Positions 1-9,515 are shown, counted from the stretch's first letter. The stretch is 64,000 nucleotides of DNA from Megalonaias nervosa (GCA_016617855.1 JAECUM010004880.1:1-64000), one strand, 5' to 3'. Numbers and translations are program-made. Notes: generated by a model not told the origin, from the sequence alone.

Positions 1-255
1 TTTGGTTTGAGTGTCGATGCGAGGTTCGGCCAGTTGCGTCAAGGCTACTTTGTCTATGTCAAAAAAGCGTTTGCTTTGATGTGGAATCTGAATGATGCCT
101 TGCAGTAATTGACGTGCTGTCACCGTAAACCATCGTACGACTTCTTTGAGACTAGCTTCTAAGACACGAGCACGTATTTGTGGATTTTTATCGCGACTGA
201 TGCCGTACAAGGCACGAATTAATTTGACGGGAAGATGAAACTGAAGGGACGTCAT
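1..255 (-). CDS. Partial viral ORF of unknown function, open at left edge
   Basis: The minus strand is open for 85 codons from an ATG at 255 to the window edge with no stop, so the 3' end is missing. The product is basic and helical in character, starting MTSLQFHLPVKLIRALYG and containing a Lys/Arg-rich stretch. I do not recognise the family. It lies just downstream of the packaging ATPase on the same strand and has its own TATA-like box about 37 bases upstream, so it is probably another gene of the endogenous viral element. No break is visible in the part seen. Confidence is moderate that it is a real gene and low for any function. Confidence 0.55.
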   Translation of the reverse strand, partial: MTSLQFHLPVKLIRALYGISRDKNPQIRARVLEASLKEVVRWFTVTARQLLQGIIQIPHQSKRFFDIDKVALTQLAEPRIDTQTK

Positions 256-291
256 GTTGACGCTGTGTGAGACAGACCCCAAGTGACCGAT

Positions 292-300
292 GTTTTTATA
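292..300 (-). promoter_or_regulatory. TATA box for the minus-strand ORF at 255
   Basis: Read on the minus strand the sequence is TATAAAAAC. It sits about 37 bases before the ATG at 255. The same TATA-to-ATG arrangement (roughly 35-60 bases) recurs at other genes of this element, which supports a promoter rather than chance. Confidence 0.5.
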
Positions 301-326
301 GATTTTTTTGGCTGTTGTGGTTGTTG

Positions 327-1055
327 TTAAGTCTGCGACGGGGACGTGTACAAGACAAGCCCTCCCTCTTGGCACCAGTGGTGAAACAGATGGGTACGAA
401 ATCGCAAATACTTTGGAGTGGTGGGTTTTAAATCTACGAGTAAATAAGCGTGTGGGGTTTGAGTGGCATCCTCGTACGGAGGAGTCATCCAAGGCGTTCC
501 TATCTGTTTGGCTAAGACTTGCACTTGCGATTTCTCTCTAGGGCTTTAAAACAACACCACGTAATGAGCATTGAGACTGATAGTACGATGGGCTTTACTT
601 TCTTGAAACAAATTTTGAGTGATGTAAATGACACTGGCATTACAATGATGCCCTTTGCGCATAAACCAGAGTTTAATTTCTTCTTCGTCTTCTCCTAACA
701 TGTCGTCAAAGTTGACCAGATGGGTTTGATTAGGGTCAGACACGATCCCGTCATCTTCGCCAGGAATGCCTCCCACAAAGACGATTGAATCGTGTTGACT
801 CTCTCGCTGAAGGCTGTACGCCGATTGCCACTCTTTGTAACACCACACGATTCGTTGAGGTGGACGATCGATCAAATGATGTTTATGTTCGATCAAAGGT
901 TTGACAAATTCGGTTTTGCCTAAACCGCTAGGTCCGGCAATGAGCATGTTAAAGGGATGGCGAAGATACAAGGCCTCCCAACTAGCCCGATTTACGTATT
1001 CGTCGATGACTTTGAAAGGGGAGAAAGAGGGAGCAGAGACAGTAGAGGTAGCCAT
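327..1055 (-). pseudogene. Virion packaging ATPase (FtsK/HerA-type), interrupted by one stop
   Basis: Starts at ATG 1055. The Walker A motif GPSGLGKT is at about 911-935 and a Walker B-like segment HLVNFDDML at about 697-720. A later Ser/Thr-Gln-Asn segment (YITQN) fits the sensor region of double-jelly-roll virus packaging ATPases, which pump DNA into the capsid. The frame stops at TAA 546-548, but the same frame stays open to a stop at 327-329 and encodes a conserved-looking tail (AKQIGTPW, then HAYLLVDLKPTTP). I therefore read 546-548 as a nonsense mutation inside one gene and not as the natural end. A TATA box lies upstream. Assignment to the adintovirus/Maverick ATPase family rests on motif recognition. 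Confidence 0.75.
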
Positions 1056-1107
1056 AGTAGTAGTGTAAGGAATGTCACTTTTGACAGGAAGACAGACAAG
1101 ACAAGAG

Positions 1108-1116
1108 GTTTTATAT
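1108..1116 (-). promoter_or_regulatory. TATA box for the packaging ATPase gene
   Basis: On the minus strand this reads ATATAAAAC, about 53-60 bases before the ATPase ATG at 1055. The intervening leader is short and has no other ATG, so it fits a compact viral promoter. Confidence 0.5.
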
Positions 1117-1119
1117 TTT

Positions 1120-1345
1120 TCTCAGGACACGTTTATTTTCATCTTTAATTGTGAACAACACGAAAGACAAAAATACATAAAAGCCAAATAGTTAAGTACA
1201 TGAATAAAAGACACATCAAAACGATCATAGTGGAATATAAACAAACCTCTGTACAACATTTGTGGTAATCAAGATGTGGTATCGTAGGGACTGTGTAATG
1301 TTCTTAGAGTTTCTACACTCCTTGGCACAGTCACATAGGAGTCCT
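1120..1345. other. Intergenic stretch of the viral element
   Basis: AT-rich with no ORF of note. It separates the ATPase promoter from the 3' end of the next minus-strand gene. I see no clear regulatory motif beyond the ATPase TATA box at its left end. Confidence 0.4.
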
Positions 1346-1346
1346 C

Positions 1347-2399
1347 CTAGAATGGTCTTTCAGGGATGTCAATGACAGTCCTGTCCTGTCCTGAAGGGAG
1401 TGGTTCTTCTTCTTCTGGTACTGTCATTAACACAGGTTTGAAAGTTACTTTTTTCACTGAATGTTTTAATTTTTTAGGATGACAAATCTTGGGCATAGTG
1501 TGCCACTTCTTTTGTCCAAGCCTCGAAACCCCAACTTTTCCAGTGACGTACATCTTTCCAGTGAGGGTGTAAGTCACAAGCTACACACACATCATCGTAC
1601 ACATCTTCAGTACCTAAAAGTTGACGAATCTTTCTTTCCTGTAGAGGTTGTCGAGAAGTATCGAAATGAAAGCGCAAAGCTTTGAGCAGAATGTTTTTTT
1701 TTGGGGGGGGGTTGTACATTTAAAGGGACCACTTTCATGCTTTTTGGAGTGATAGGTAATGTTCGTAAAGAGTCCACAAGGAATCGGCCGTTAAACGAAA
1801 TCCCAGAAAGCAAGTCATTTGGACACACACTACACGTCGAAACCAATTCAATGGACACATTTCTCGTAAAATGCGATTGTAATCCTCCACCGTTTGAATA
1901 GTGTCATTGATTTCCTTCCACGGAATCTGTTGTATCACGATTGATAAAGGTCATGGCATGGTATACCCTCTTTGGTGTAAGGTAATAAGTGTACTTTTTG
2001 AACAGAATCGGTTTTATTTTAGTACCGTACCAAAAATGTTTAGTCACCAACTCACACACCACACGTCGTGCAGAAGTTTCCTCTTGAACTAACTTTACGT
2101 TGTGTAAAAGATTTTGGTGATCCTCTAACTCGTCTTTTGGAATTCGGTGTATTAGGATCACCTTGTAAGTTGAATGAGTGGCATCCAAAAATTTAGGAAT
2201 TTCACGCGATTTATCAATGTCTGGCCACTGAATCACTTTCATCAGAATCAGTCCTCTTATAGCATTTAGGTACCAGTGGTTTAAACATCGGCGGCGTAAC
2301 GGATGCAATTTCTCTCACTTGTATTTTGACCAACTTGCGGTAAATGCGTTCTCTCAACTCCACTGGCAAACCATGAATGTTCTCTTGTAAAGTATCCAT
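1347..2399 (-). pseudogene. Viral gene with N-terminal F-box-like motif, frameshifted
   Basis: The first in-frame ATG is at 2399-2397. The N-terminus contains GLPVELRERIYRKL, which matches the core F-box pattern Leu-Pro-x-Glu-Leu-x-x-x-Ile-(Tyr/Phe); F-box proteins recruit substrates to SCF ubiquitin ligases. The rest moves between frames: 2308-1904 ends in a Lys/Tyr-rich segment (KKYTYYLTPKRVYHAM), followed by 1938-1735, 1719-1474 and 1577-1347 (Glu-rich tail). A homopolymer junction at about 1691-1710 (a T run against a G run) marks one likely frameshift. No other domain is recognised. The F-box reading is a short-motif inference; that this is a decayed viral gene is better supported by position, strand and base composition. 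Confidence 0.5.
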
Positions 2400-2410
2400 G
2401 ACTATGTCAG

Positions 2411-2800
2411 TCAAACACTTCTCCTAGAGCGAAAGTAATGAATGTACTGCGTACTTTCTGACCACTGCCATTCCGGGAAACGGTCAAGAATGTCATTAAA
2501 ATCTTCAAATGTAAATGGTCTAAAGCGGAATATTCGGAAGAACGCACACTTGATTCAGAGAAATCTGACTTGTTTGTTGACTTCTGTCAATTTCCTCTTG
2601 TGAATTTCTCGACACAAAAGTTCTACATTAACCCATTGAGATTTTGCTCTGGCAACTCCCAGCTAAATGTCCTTGTAGATCTTCTCTTGCAATTCGTTTG
2701 GTAATGTTTGAAGATTATTTTTTAAATGCGGTTTAAATACTTGTCTATGTATTGTCCAACTTTTGACTCCTAGCAAAACAGCTGGTTTCTTAAACGACAT
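2411..2800 (-). pseudogene. Second viral gene with F-box-like motif
   Basis: Starts at ATG 2800-2798 (MSFKKPAVLL). It has the motif LPNELQEKIYKDI about 30 codons in, close to the Leu-Pro-x-Glu-Leu-x-x-x-Ile-Tyr motif of the neighbouring gene at 1347-2399. An in-frame stop follows the motif directly, and further readable stretches lie in other frames (for example FEDFNDILDRFPEWQW at about 2450-2530). The stop at 2411-2413 is 11 bases before the neighbour's ATG. The pair could be a tandem duplication within the element that later decayed. Function is not assigned beyond the motif. Confidence 0.45.
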
Positions 2801-2812
2801 GGTATGCCCACT

Positions 2813-3471
2813 TCAATGACTAGGTCCCACTAAAGGCAGGTAGTGGCAATCCGGAGACCATCGAGCATGTTCCGGGTAAGCGGAATCTTTCTGTTCCCAC
2901 TCGTAAAGTGACACACCGTAACTGAAGCACTTAACTTTATCCCCTTCATCCAAGTAGATAAATCCGGCCCTGGCTAATTCTTCGGGGGTAGGTCCTCCCA
3001 GATATTTTGGCCATTTCCTCGGAAGGTTTGGATCCGACTTTCAAAGTCGCATTATTCAGGCAAACGCACAGGGAACGAATATTCATCTTTCACAGGTTTA
3101 TTTCGATGAGGGTACGGTGAAATATACAGCAGTTTGCTCAGTTTTGGATGACATCCGTAGGGTGGTAGCCGCATGTTTTCATAACGATGATATCCACCAT
3201 GAAAACTAGTAAAGTGAAAAGACGTACGATGACCAGTGACATCGCTTTCGCATCCGTCAGGTTTGACACGCACTGCATCACTTTCCATGGTAGGTACAGT
3301 CCGAGCAAAATTTCCGTGATGTGATACTGAATCGCTGAGGTCATAGCGTACGGCATCCCTGCCATCGCAAGGCACAGCATCGTACTCGAGTTTCTCGTTG
3401 GACTTGAGTCTTACGCTTGATGCTTCCTGATTGAAAGGATCATCTTTCTCGCTTGGTATTGGTAGTTCCAA
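2813..3471 (-). pseudogene. Viral IAP-like gene with a damaged BIR domain
   Basis: The 3' part (about 3030-2813) encodes an unmistakable BIR (baculovirus IAP repeat) fold: a Trp-Pro entry, ELARAGFIYLDEGD, KVKCF, WEQKD, then EHARWSPDC. The spacing fits C-x2-C-x16-H-x6-C, but the second zinc Cys is Tyr (CFSY). The start of the repeat (FESRIQTFRG) sits in a different frame just upstream, after an in-frame TAA at about 3050, so the domain is split by a frameshift. The preceding ORF (3471-3052) is open but starts at TTG and shows no known domain. BIR proteins block caspases in known families. A TATA box at 3497-3506 suggests it was an independent gene. Capture from the host or carriage by the virus are both possible; position favours the virus. 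Confidence 0.65.
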
Positions 3472-3496
3472 TAAACTATCGGCCTTGGACGTTGTC

Positions 3497-3506
3497 CCTT
3501 TTTATA
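3497..3506 (-). promoter_or_regulatory. TATA box for the BIR gene
   Basis: Minus strand reads TATAAAAAGG, 26-35 bases before the open frame that begins at 3471. It overlaps the 3' end of the polymerase gene on the same strand, which shows how tightly the element is packed. Confidence 0.5.
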
Positions 3507-6500
3507 TGCTGACCAATATCGACGTGTCCGTACGGTAAAGTGAAGTGGTTGGGAAGCCGTACTCGCTTCTGGTACACGATTTGATAGACTTTTCCATGGG
3601 TCGGCTGACGATTTGGTGTGTGGGTAAACGTACAGTCTTGTGCGGTTCGTGGGTGGTCACTTTAAAATTTCCATCCTGTCCAACTGCCAAGCTTCTTTCA
3701 AGACACCAAAGTTCATCAGTCGACTGGTGCGATAATTGAGAGTCAATCCTTTCACTTTACACTCGGTGTGCACTTATCCTTGTGGGTCACGGTATTCGTA
3801 GCCGTAATTTTTGGGAGCGCCACTTGCAAAACTTAGAATCTTGTCGTCGGGATGCTCATCTGTCCAGGCTCCTAAATGGTCTCCTTCTATTTTAGGGTGT
3901 TGTTGACCCAGACGGTCGATGTAGATGCAACTGTCCGTGTCAAAATACAGCACTCTATCTCCTAACAGTCCTAAAGCATCGTTTAGTTTTAAACTAGCAT
4001 GGATGTCACGTAAGCCGCAATGATGACATTTCCAAATTCGTCGGCTTGTACAAAGTCCAGTTCTTCTTCGTAATTGACTAAGATCAAGTCCTCACGAATG
4101 ACGTCCACGTGTTTCATGTATTTGGTTTTGTCGTGAATCATCTGGAAGTAGCGGGAAGTTTCTTTCAAATATTCTGTCTTGTGTGAACACGGCCGTTGTG
4201 CCATTTTGCCCCACAAACAATTTAACATCACTTTCGCAAACAATCGCCTTCCTTCGTTTTTCTCTACGTGGTCTAAAGTGATGCCTTCCTGCTCCCAATA
4301 TTTCTCTTTGAATCTCTTTTGGCCTTCGGGAATGTGGCACCAGGAAGGATAGCCACTGGCTTCTTGTTTCAGTTTCAAAAGGTCATTCACGTAGTCTGCG
4401 AGTTTTGAGTCTCGTCGCCCTTGTGGCATTTTTCTGTCTTGGGAAAGTGGTAAATTTCGTACACTTCTAACAGTTGGTATCCTAGGTCCAGAGCTATGAA
4501 CAATTCCACGCTGACCCACGTTTCCGTCAAGGCGCGTTCTTTCTGGCCGTGCTGACAAGGTCGGTCTTGGTTACACGTTTCGGCACATGTACGACACAAG
4601 GGAATCATCAGTTTTCCTTGGCAATGATGTGGTAAACCGGGATGGTACAAGTTCGTGGGAGGCAAAACTTTGCACTTAATCAATCCTTCATATTGGCGAA
4701 TGTTGTCCACGTCGATGTGTTCCGTCAGCAATTGCGGGTGCCCTGCAAAAAAGTGACAATATTTGCATACGTGCGGATAGAGAACACACGTCCAAGTATT
4801 TGATTTCTTCTCCTTTCTCCTTGTCGGCTTGGTACAGCAAACAGGTGGCATTCGTTCGTCCTCCGTACAAACTGTCCGGTGGGTTCAGTGGGTCCACCAG
4901 CTTGTAACTTTCCACGATGCATTTAAACTCGGGATCGGTTTTCAATCGCTGATCGTACTCGTGTTCCCACATTTCTACCACTTGGTATCCTTGCTCTTGT
5001 AACTTCAAGCAACGCTGACAGGTGGCCTGGTACAATTCTTCCATGGTCCGTTGTAAAAACTGATTTGTAATGTCACGTTGAGGGTAACAGATGGGACATC
5101 CGTGAAATAAGCAGCCGTTAAACTCGTACACGATCTTGGGGTTTTCTAAGTCCCAGCCATCCACGGAATACCTCCCGATGGCTTTTTAGCCTCCTCCGTT
5201 GCGAGCATGTTGGATCCATTTGTCTTCCTTGTCGCACAAATAATGTAGCCAGCGTAGGGCTTTGACCGAGTATTAACGTTTGACAAAATTCGTCGTTTGA
5301 GGACTTATGACAGCTAGGGTGTTTTCGGGCATGAATCGTTGGCGGTACAATAAGGAACACGCTTTGGCAATGGTGCAGGCTTCTTTCAAAGGATCGATCC
5401 CTCCGTACTCCATGAACAGTTCTCAAAATTTTCCACAGCAACTCCGTAAAATGTCCACGTCGGAACGACAATATTTTAACATTTCTTCCTGAACGTCGAA
5501 GGGGTCCGAGGCGTGAGTGTGGTACCAAGCGTAGAAAGCTTCTTGTTATTCGGTAAGCATGTTGTCGGGGTCGTAGTAGTGAGCCTCAGGCAAATTGGGT
5601 AGAACGGCGTGTTGATTGGCTTCGGTACTGAAAAAGTGCGGAAATATACTTTGGCCATTTCTGTCATTCCAAACTTTTTAGGCATGCGACTCAAAGGCAT
5701 GGCCAAGTAACTCATCGAATCTTTAAACTGTACTTGTCCCACTTTCATGGAAATGATTTATGCTCCGTTCAAAGTCACTTTAGGACGTTCGGTGCTTTGT
5801 TCCGTATAGTATCTCAAAAGAAACTGTCCATTGTATCCCGAGAAATTGTGAGCCATCACCGTTGCATAGCGATGACAGTCTCCGTAAGGTTCGATGTCTT
5901 CTTAACTCCACGTCTCGTCGATAGGGTCTAAGATCCATTGGGCGAAATCGGCCAGCTTTTTCGGTCCCCGAAAGATTTTTTCACGCCCTCCAGGAATCTT
6001 GCTACAGTGAGGGAAATGAGTAAAGATAGACTCTTGGATGCACTTCTCGCATGCTCGGTGAGCCACGCAGAATTAGGAACGTGAATGCCAGTCTCTTGCA
6101 TGCATCCGAATTAGAAAAAGATGAAATTGCCTTTCTTCTGGTCATCTTCTTCTTCTTCATATTTGGATTGGCATTTTTGAATGTAGCATTGGTGTTACAA
6201 GTCCACGATTTGGCGACAAATGTGACATCGCTTCTTTCCTGAACATACATGTAACTTGGCATTATTGGTACGTATGCCTTGTCCACAAGTAGGGCACAAT
6301 CTCAGGAGTTGACAAGCACATTTCCGCTGTGATTCTTGCGTCTTCAGATGTTGTTGGTAACAGGTTGGACTGACAAACGTGCGCTGATAAGCTGGGCAAT
6401 GCACTCGCTCTTGTCCTTCGTCCAGACAGGGTTTAGTGACCAAACATCCTGAGCATTTCGATCCACAATGCTTGTGTTGCTCTCGATTGTTATAGCCATA

Positions 6501-7542
6501 GTCACATTTCTCACAGTAATAACTGTATCCCAGGAATGCAGTGATACTGGTAATGACATCAAAATGTTCATCGTGATGATAGACGTGAATGTATTTTCCG
6601 TCTTTGAAATCTTTGCCTCGAAACAACAGAGGTCTGCGCACTTCTTGAGGGTGAACTTTCAAAGTGTAGCGTGGAACCAAGACGTCTTGCAAGTTTTGCA
6701 TTTCAGGAATGCCGCAGGGTCTGTCTTTGGATATCCCCGCTTGTTGTAACAGGAGTTCTGCTTCTCTTCGTTGTTTGGTTTGGCCCGATCGTCGAATAGT
6801 TTCCAGGCTCTTTTCCATTCTGTCGTGTCGTTCTTGTCGGCATATGTTCGTCCCACCACGATGGCACGGGCTAAACACATCTGGTCTTGAGTGTTGTTAA
6901 TTTGAACGAGGCTGCGCTTGATGCTGCGAAGGTCGTCTACCAACAACACCTTTTTGGGTTGTCCTGTCCTTTGGGGAAGAGAAACGTGGGTCATGAACAG
7001 TGTCGCTTTCTGTCCGCGATCTGAAACTTGTCGTTGGATTGCTGTACGTGTTGAATCTTGTCGATGACTTTAGAAGGTGTCAATTCTGCTGGGCTACTAA
7101 ACTCGAACCAAACGGGGGACTTCAAACTGTCGTGATGAATGGAAAGTCTCAAGCAATCGTCTTCTTTGGCTTCACATTGCTGTTTCAGTGTGGTTAACAA
7201 AGAATCCCACTCACTGGTGATGAACCCCTCTGCTTTCTCCAGCGGTACGTCGGTCTTGAAATCTTTAAACTTCACCGTGTACGTGTAGGCTGTGGTTCTA
7301 AATTTTTTAGAGGAGCGTTTTTCCGTCTCTCGGGTGTGGTAGTAATTTTCAGGTTTTACTGGTGGTGATGGACTTTGACTTGGTGTAGACTCTCTGGGTC
7401 TGGATTCTGGTTCACTCATGTCATCTTCAAAATCGCTGGCATGAATCTGAGCCAAGACTTCAGTTACTGTGCGAGGCGATAAATCACGTTTCTGCCTCTA
7501 ACTTTCTTCTCCTTTCTTTACGAAATGATGCGATCGTTTCAT
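3502..7542 (-). pseudogene. Protein-primed family-B DNA polymerase (viral type), multiply broken
   Basis: About 4 kb, the size expected of Maverick/adintovirus polymerases (~1,300 codons). The start chosen is ATG 7542-7540; the frame then meets TAG at 7498-7500 and resumes. In order: a low-complexity N-terminus with a Ser/Pro stretch; frame breaks near 6991 and 6700; a Cys/His-rich zinc-binding region (6530-6200); exonuclease motifs at 6115-6060 and about 5845-5820; a conserved VYEFNGCLFHGCPICYP segment (5130-5080); polymerase motif A split between frames at 4770-4800; motif B at 4201-4236 (LNCLWGKM); motif C DTDS at 3930-3941; and a C-terminal APKNYGYEY at about 3800. It would replicate viral DNA from a protein primer. 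Stops at 6111-6113, 5902-5904 and 5758-5760, plus altered catalytic residues, show it is dead. Confidence 0.88.
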
Positions 7543-7616
7543 TTTGACTGCAAAAAGTCAAATGACTACTTTTGAAACGCCATGGACCCCTAAATATCCA
7601 TGTCAGGCTCAGTGTG

Positions 7617-7626
7617 TATATAAAGG
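7617..7626 (+). promoter_or_regulatory. TATA box in a divergent viral promoter
   Basis: TATATAAAGG, 52-61 bases before the ATG at 7678. The polymerase ATG on the other strand lies at 7542, so the 135-base gap between the two ATGs must hold promoters for both directions. I see no equally good TATA box facing the polymerase. Confidence 0.6.
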
Positions 7627-7677
7627 GCTGGTGCCTTCCCCCTCAGTATTCATTTCACTCTCAAGCCGACCAGCAGG

Positions 7678-8040
7678 ATGGAAGAACCCACACAGATCGA
7701 ACTTCTGATCAGAGCTTTGCTTGGTGTCATAAGAAAGTTTTCTTCAGACAAGCCGACAGACTACTCCCCCTCCTTTCGAGATAAAAGTCAAGATACTTGC
7801 TATATCTGTCAGAAGAAAGGGCATTGGGCTAAAGAATGTCCTGACCGTCACAAAAGCAAGACCAGTGCCAAAAGAGACAAAAGTCTCATTGTCAAGAGAA
7901 AGGACATTGGTCTTCAGATTCCCCTAAAACCAATAGGAGCAGGAGGAGGAGAAAGAAGCAGAGGTGCCCTCGGCAAAGGAAGAACCCCGACACTTCCAGA
8001 AAGAGAAGACAGAAAAGAAAAGAAAATGAGAAAAAGGTAA
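7678..8040 (+). CDS. CCHC zinc-knuckle protein of the viral element
   Basis: 120 codons with a good TATA box and short leader. One zinc knuckle, CYICQKKGHWAKEC (C-x2-C-x4-H-x4-C), lies at residues 41-54; such knuckles bind single-stranded nucleic acid. The C-terminal half is strongly basic (Lys/Arg-rich), consistent with a nucleic-acid-binding or core protein. Directly after the TAA another frame stays open to TAA 8123-8125 and encodes a further Lys/Arg/Glu-rich tail. The A-run at about 8030-8035 is a likely site of a frameshift that shortened the protein. The CCHC motif also occurs in retroviral Gag, but no Gag context is present here and the neighbours are viral DNA-replication genes. Confidence 0.6.
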   Translation: MEEPTQIELLIRALLGVIRKFSSDKPTDYSPSFRDKSQDTCYICQKKGHWAKECPDRHKSKTSAKRDKSLIVKRKDIGLQIPLKPIGAGGGERSRGALGKGRTPTLPEREDRKEKKMRKR

Positions 8041-8125
8041 GGAAGAAGAGGAGGAAAAACCTCTGAAAGTGAAGAAAATCAGAAAACAGAGAGTGAAAGA
8101 AAAAAGACACAGAAGAAGTCTATAA

Positions 8126-8412
8126 CTCTTTTAAAAGTGTTGTGTTGTGTTGTGTTGTGAATTGGATTGTAAATATTTGTACCAGAATAGACCAGACTAA
8201 AAAACGTAAGTGTCTCTTGGTTTTGAATTTTTAGAATAAGAGCCTACACTCACACATTCACACACGTACATCATATGGTTAAGAAAATAAAAGGGATTTT
8301 GAGTTTTAATTGATTGAGGCAAAATGAATATTATCTCTTTTCGAAAGAAGTGGGTTTCCCTGAAAAGGACAGTTGGGTATTTGTTTTTTGGGTTTTTTTT
8401 TAAAACAAAAAC
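8126..8412. other. Non-coding spacer with possible poly(A) signal
   Basis: Contains a short (TGTTG)n run near 8140-8160 and an AATAAA at 8286-8291 that could end the plus-strand CCHC transcript. No supportable ORF. Confidence 0.35.
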
Positions 8413-8661
8413 TCAGGAACGAGAAGCAATCAGCCTTAACTGCCTTAAGCCTTTGCTACGGCCATGGCCTACTTCTGGACTTGATCCTGTCGATGATTTG
8501 GTAGAAATCACTGAGGGTGGTATCTTCGGTGTAGTAACCGGGTTGGGCTGTTTGACTCGGGAAGGTCTTTTTCTGTTGGGTCGTAATAAAGAAGTCTGAT
8601 ACATTGTTTCAGACTCCTTAACTCTGCCAAAATGTCTAAGAGTACCGTTACCGTTTGACTT

Positions 8662-9031
8662 TCACTGTTCTCCTTCTCTCCTAGACCTTATTTCTTCTTC
8701 CTGTCGTTTCCTTCTTGCCTCTTCTTCTTCTCGCTGTTGCTGTTCAAGAAGAAATGCTTGTTCTGCTTCTTTCTGCAGTTGTAAAAATTTCTCCAATTCT
8801 TCTTTCTGTCTCTGTTTAAAATCCTCGACGTGTGGTAAAGAAGGAGAAGGTGGTGAAGGTACTGGTACCGGAACAAATTCTTGCGAAGAGAGAAAATCTA
8901 CTAAAATCCCAGTTGAAATTGACCTCTTCTGGAAGTAGCCCTGTTATGACTTTGGTAGCCGCTGCTATGCTATCGCTTCTCGTCTCCACGACCGGTGCTC
9001 CCCAATTCATTGTCTTCTTAGTTTCCGTCAT
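8662..9031 (-). pseudogene. Viral Glu/Lys-rich coiled-coil protein, frameshifted
   Basis: ATG at 9031-9029 (MTETKKTMNWGAP) starts a frame that later runs into a different open frame. The downstream frame encodes a Pro-rich linker (FVPVPVPSPPSPSLP) and then a long Gln/Glu/Lys/Arg helix (QKEELEKFLQLQKEAEQ) ending in alternating charged residues, with TGA at 8662-8664. This looks like one protein of roughly 120 residues with a globular N-terminus, flexible linker and C-terminal coiled coil, broken by one frameshift between about 8910 and 8940. The family is not recognised. It has its own TATA-like box and diverges from the gene at 9263. Confidence 0.5.
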
Positions 9032-9082
9032 GTTTCACAAAACAATGTCGCATCGATTCACTGCGCACAGACGCTAGCGCAC

Positions 9083-9092
9083 CTATATAGGG
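9083..9092 (-). promoter_or_regulatory. TATA-like / CArG-type palindrome CCTATATAGG
   Basis: CCTATATAGG is a perfect palindrome, 52-61 bases upstream of the ATG at 9031. It serves as a plausible TATA box on the minus strand and also fits the SRF CArG consensus CC(A/T)6GG. Which role applies cannot be decided from sequence. Confidence 0.45.
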
Positions 9093-9212
9093 AATGTAAC
9101 GTAACAGGTAGCTCTCTTCGGATTGGAAGACAGATTCCGCGAAGTGACTGAATTTTGTAACGCGTATTGGAATTGGTGAACAATCTCAATCCGTTTCGAT
9201 CCGGTCTTCCAC

Positions 9213-9220
9213 TATAAATA
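9213..9220 (+). promoter_or_regulatory. TATA box for the plus-strand gene at 9263
   Basis: TATAAATA, 43-50 bases before the ATG at 9263, giving a short leader as for the other genes of the element. With the palindrome at 9083-9092 it defines a divergent promoter of about 230 bases. Confidence 0.55.
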
Positions 9221-9262
9221 AACGCGGTTAACTTCATTCCCTTCACCTGTTCTCGTCACAAG

Positions 9263-9493
9263 ATGTGGACAAACTTTGAATCCTCTACTCTCGTATCGTC
9301 GATGCTGTTCCGTACGGACTTACCCATGTATGCTAAATCATCATGGACCATCATCCGGATCACCGATACGACTGTTTGGAAAAGAAGATGCTATGTGGAG
9401 AAACAAGGCTGCCTGAAGCGAGTCCTCATCTACGGTCCAGAGGTTAGACAAAGTTTGAGAAAGAGAAGATCATTGAGATGTCCTCTTTGTTAA
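9263..9493 (+). CDS. Small basic protein of the viral element, unknown function
   Basis: 76 codons from ATG 9263 to TAA 9491-9493, uninterrupted. The C-terminal third is rich in Arg, Lys and Cys (SLRKRRSLRCPLC), and there is no signal peptide or membrane segment. I do not recognise the family. It has a TATA box at 9213-9220 and a histone-type stem-loop 27 bases after the stop, so it looks like a complete compact transcription unit. Despite that 3' end the protein does not resemble a core histone. It is the last viral gene before the LTR retrotransposon, and the element may be cut here. Confidence 0.5.
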   Translation: MWTNFESSTLVSSMLFRTDLPMYAKSSWTIIRITDTTVWKRRCYVEKQGCLKRVLIYGPEVRQSLRKRRSLRCPLC

Positions 9494-9515
9494 CGGAATG
9501 GTGTTAACATAAAAA

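Noticed and set aside
308..541. Plus-strand ORF opposite the ATPase tail
   Set aside because: Begins at TTG and is the complement of the ATPase C-terminal frame.
4092..4340. Minus-strand Arg/His-rich ORF in the polymerase
   Set aside because: An out-of-frame shadow of the polymerase motif B region.
9263..9493. The small gene as a core histone
   Set aside because: The 3' stem-loop is histone-like, but the protein shows no histone fold motif.
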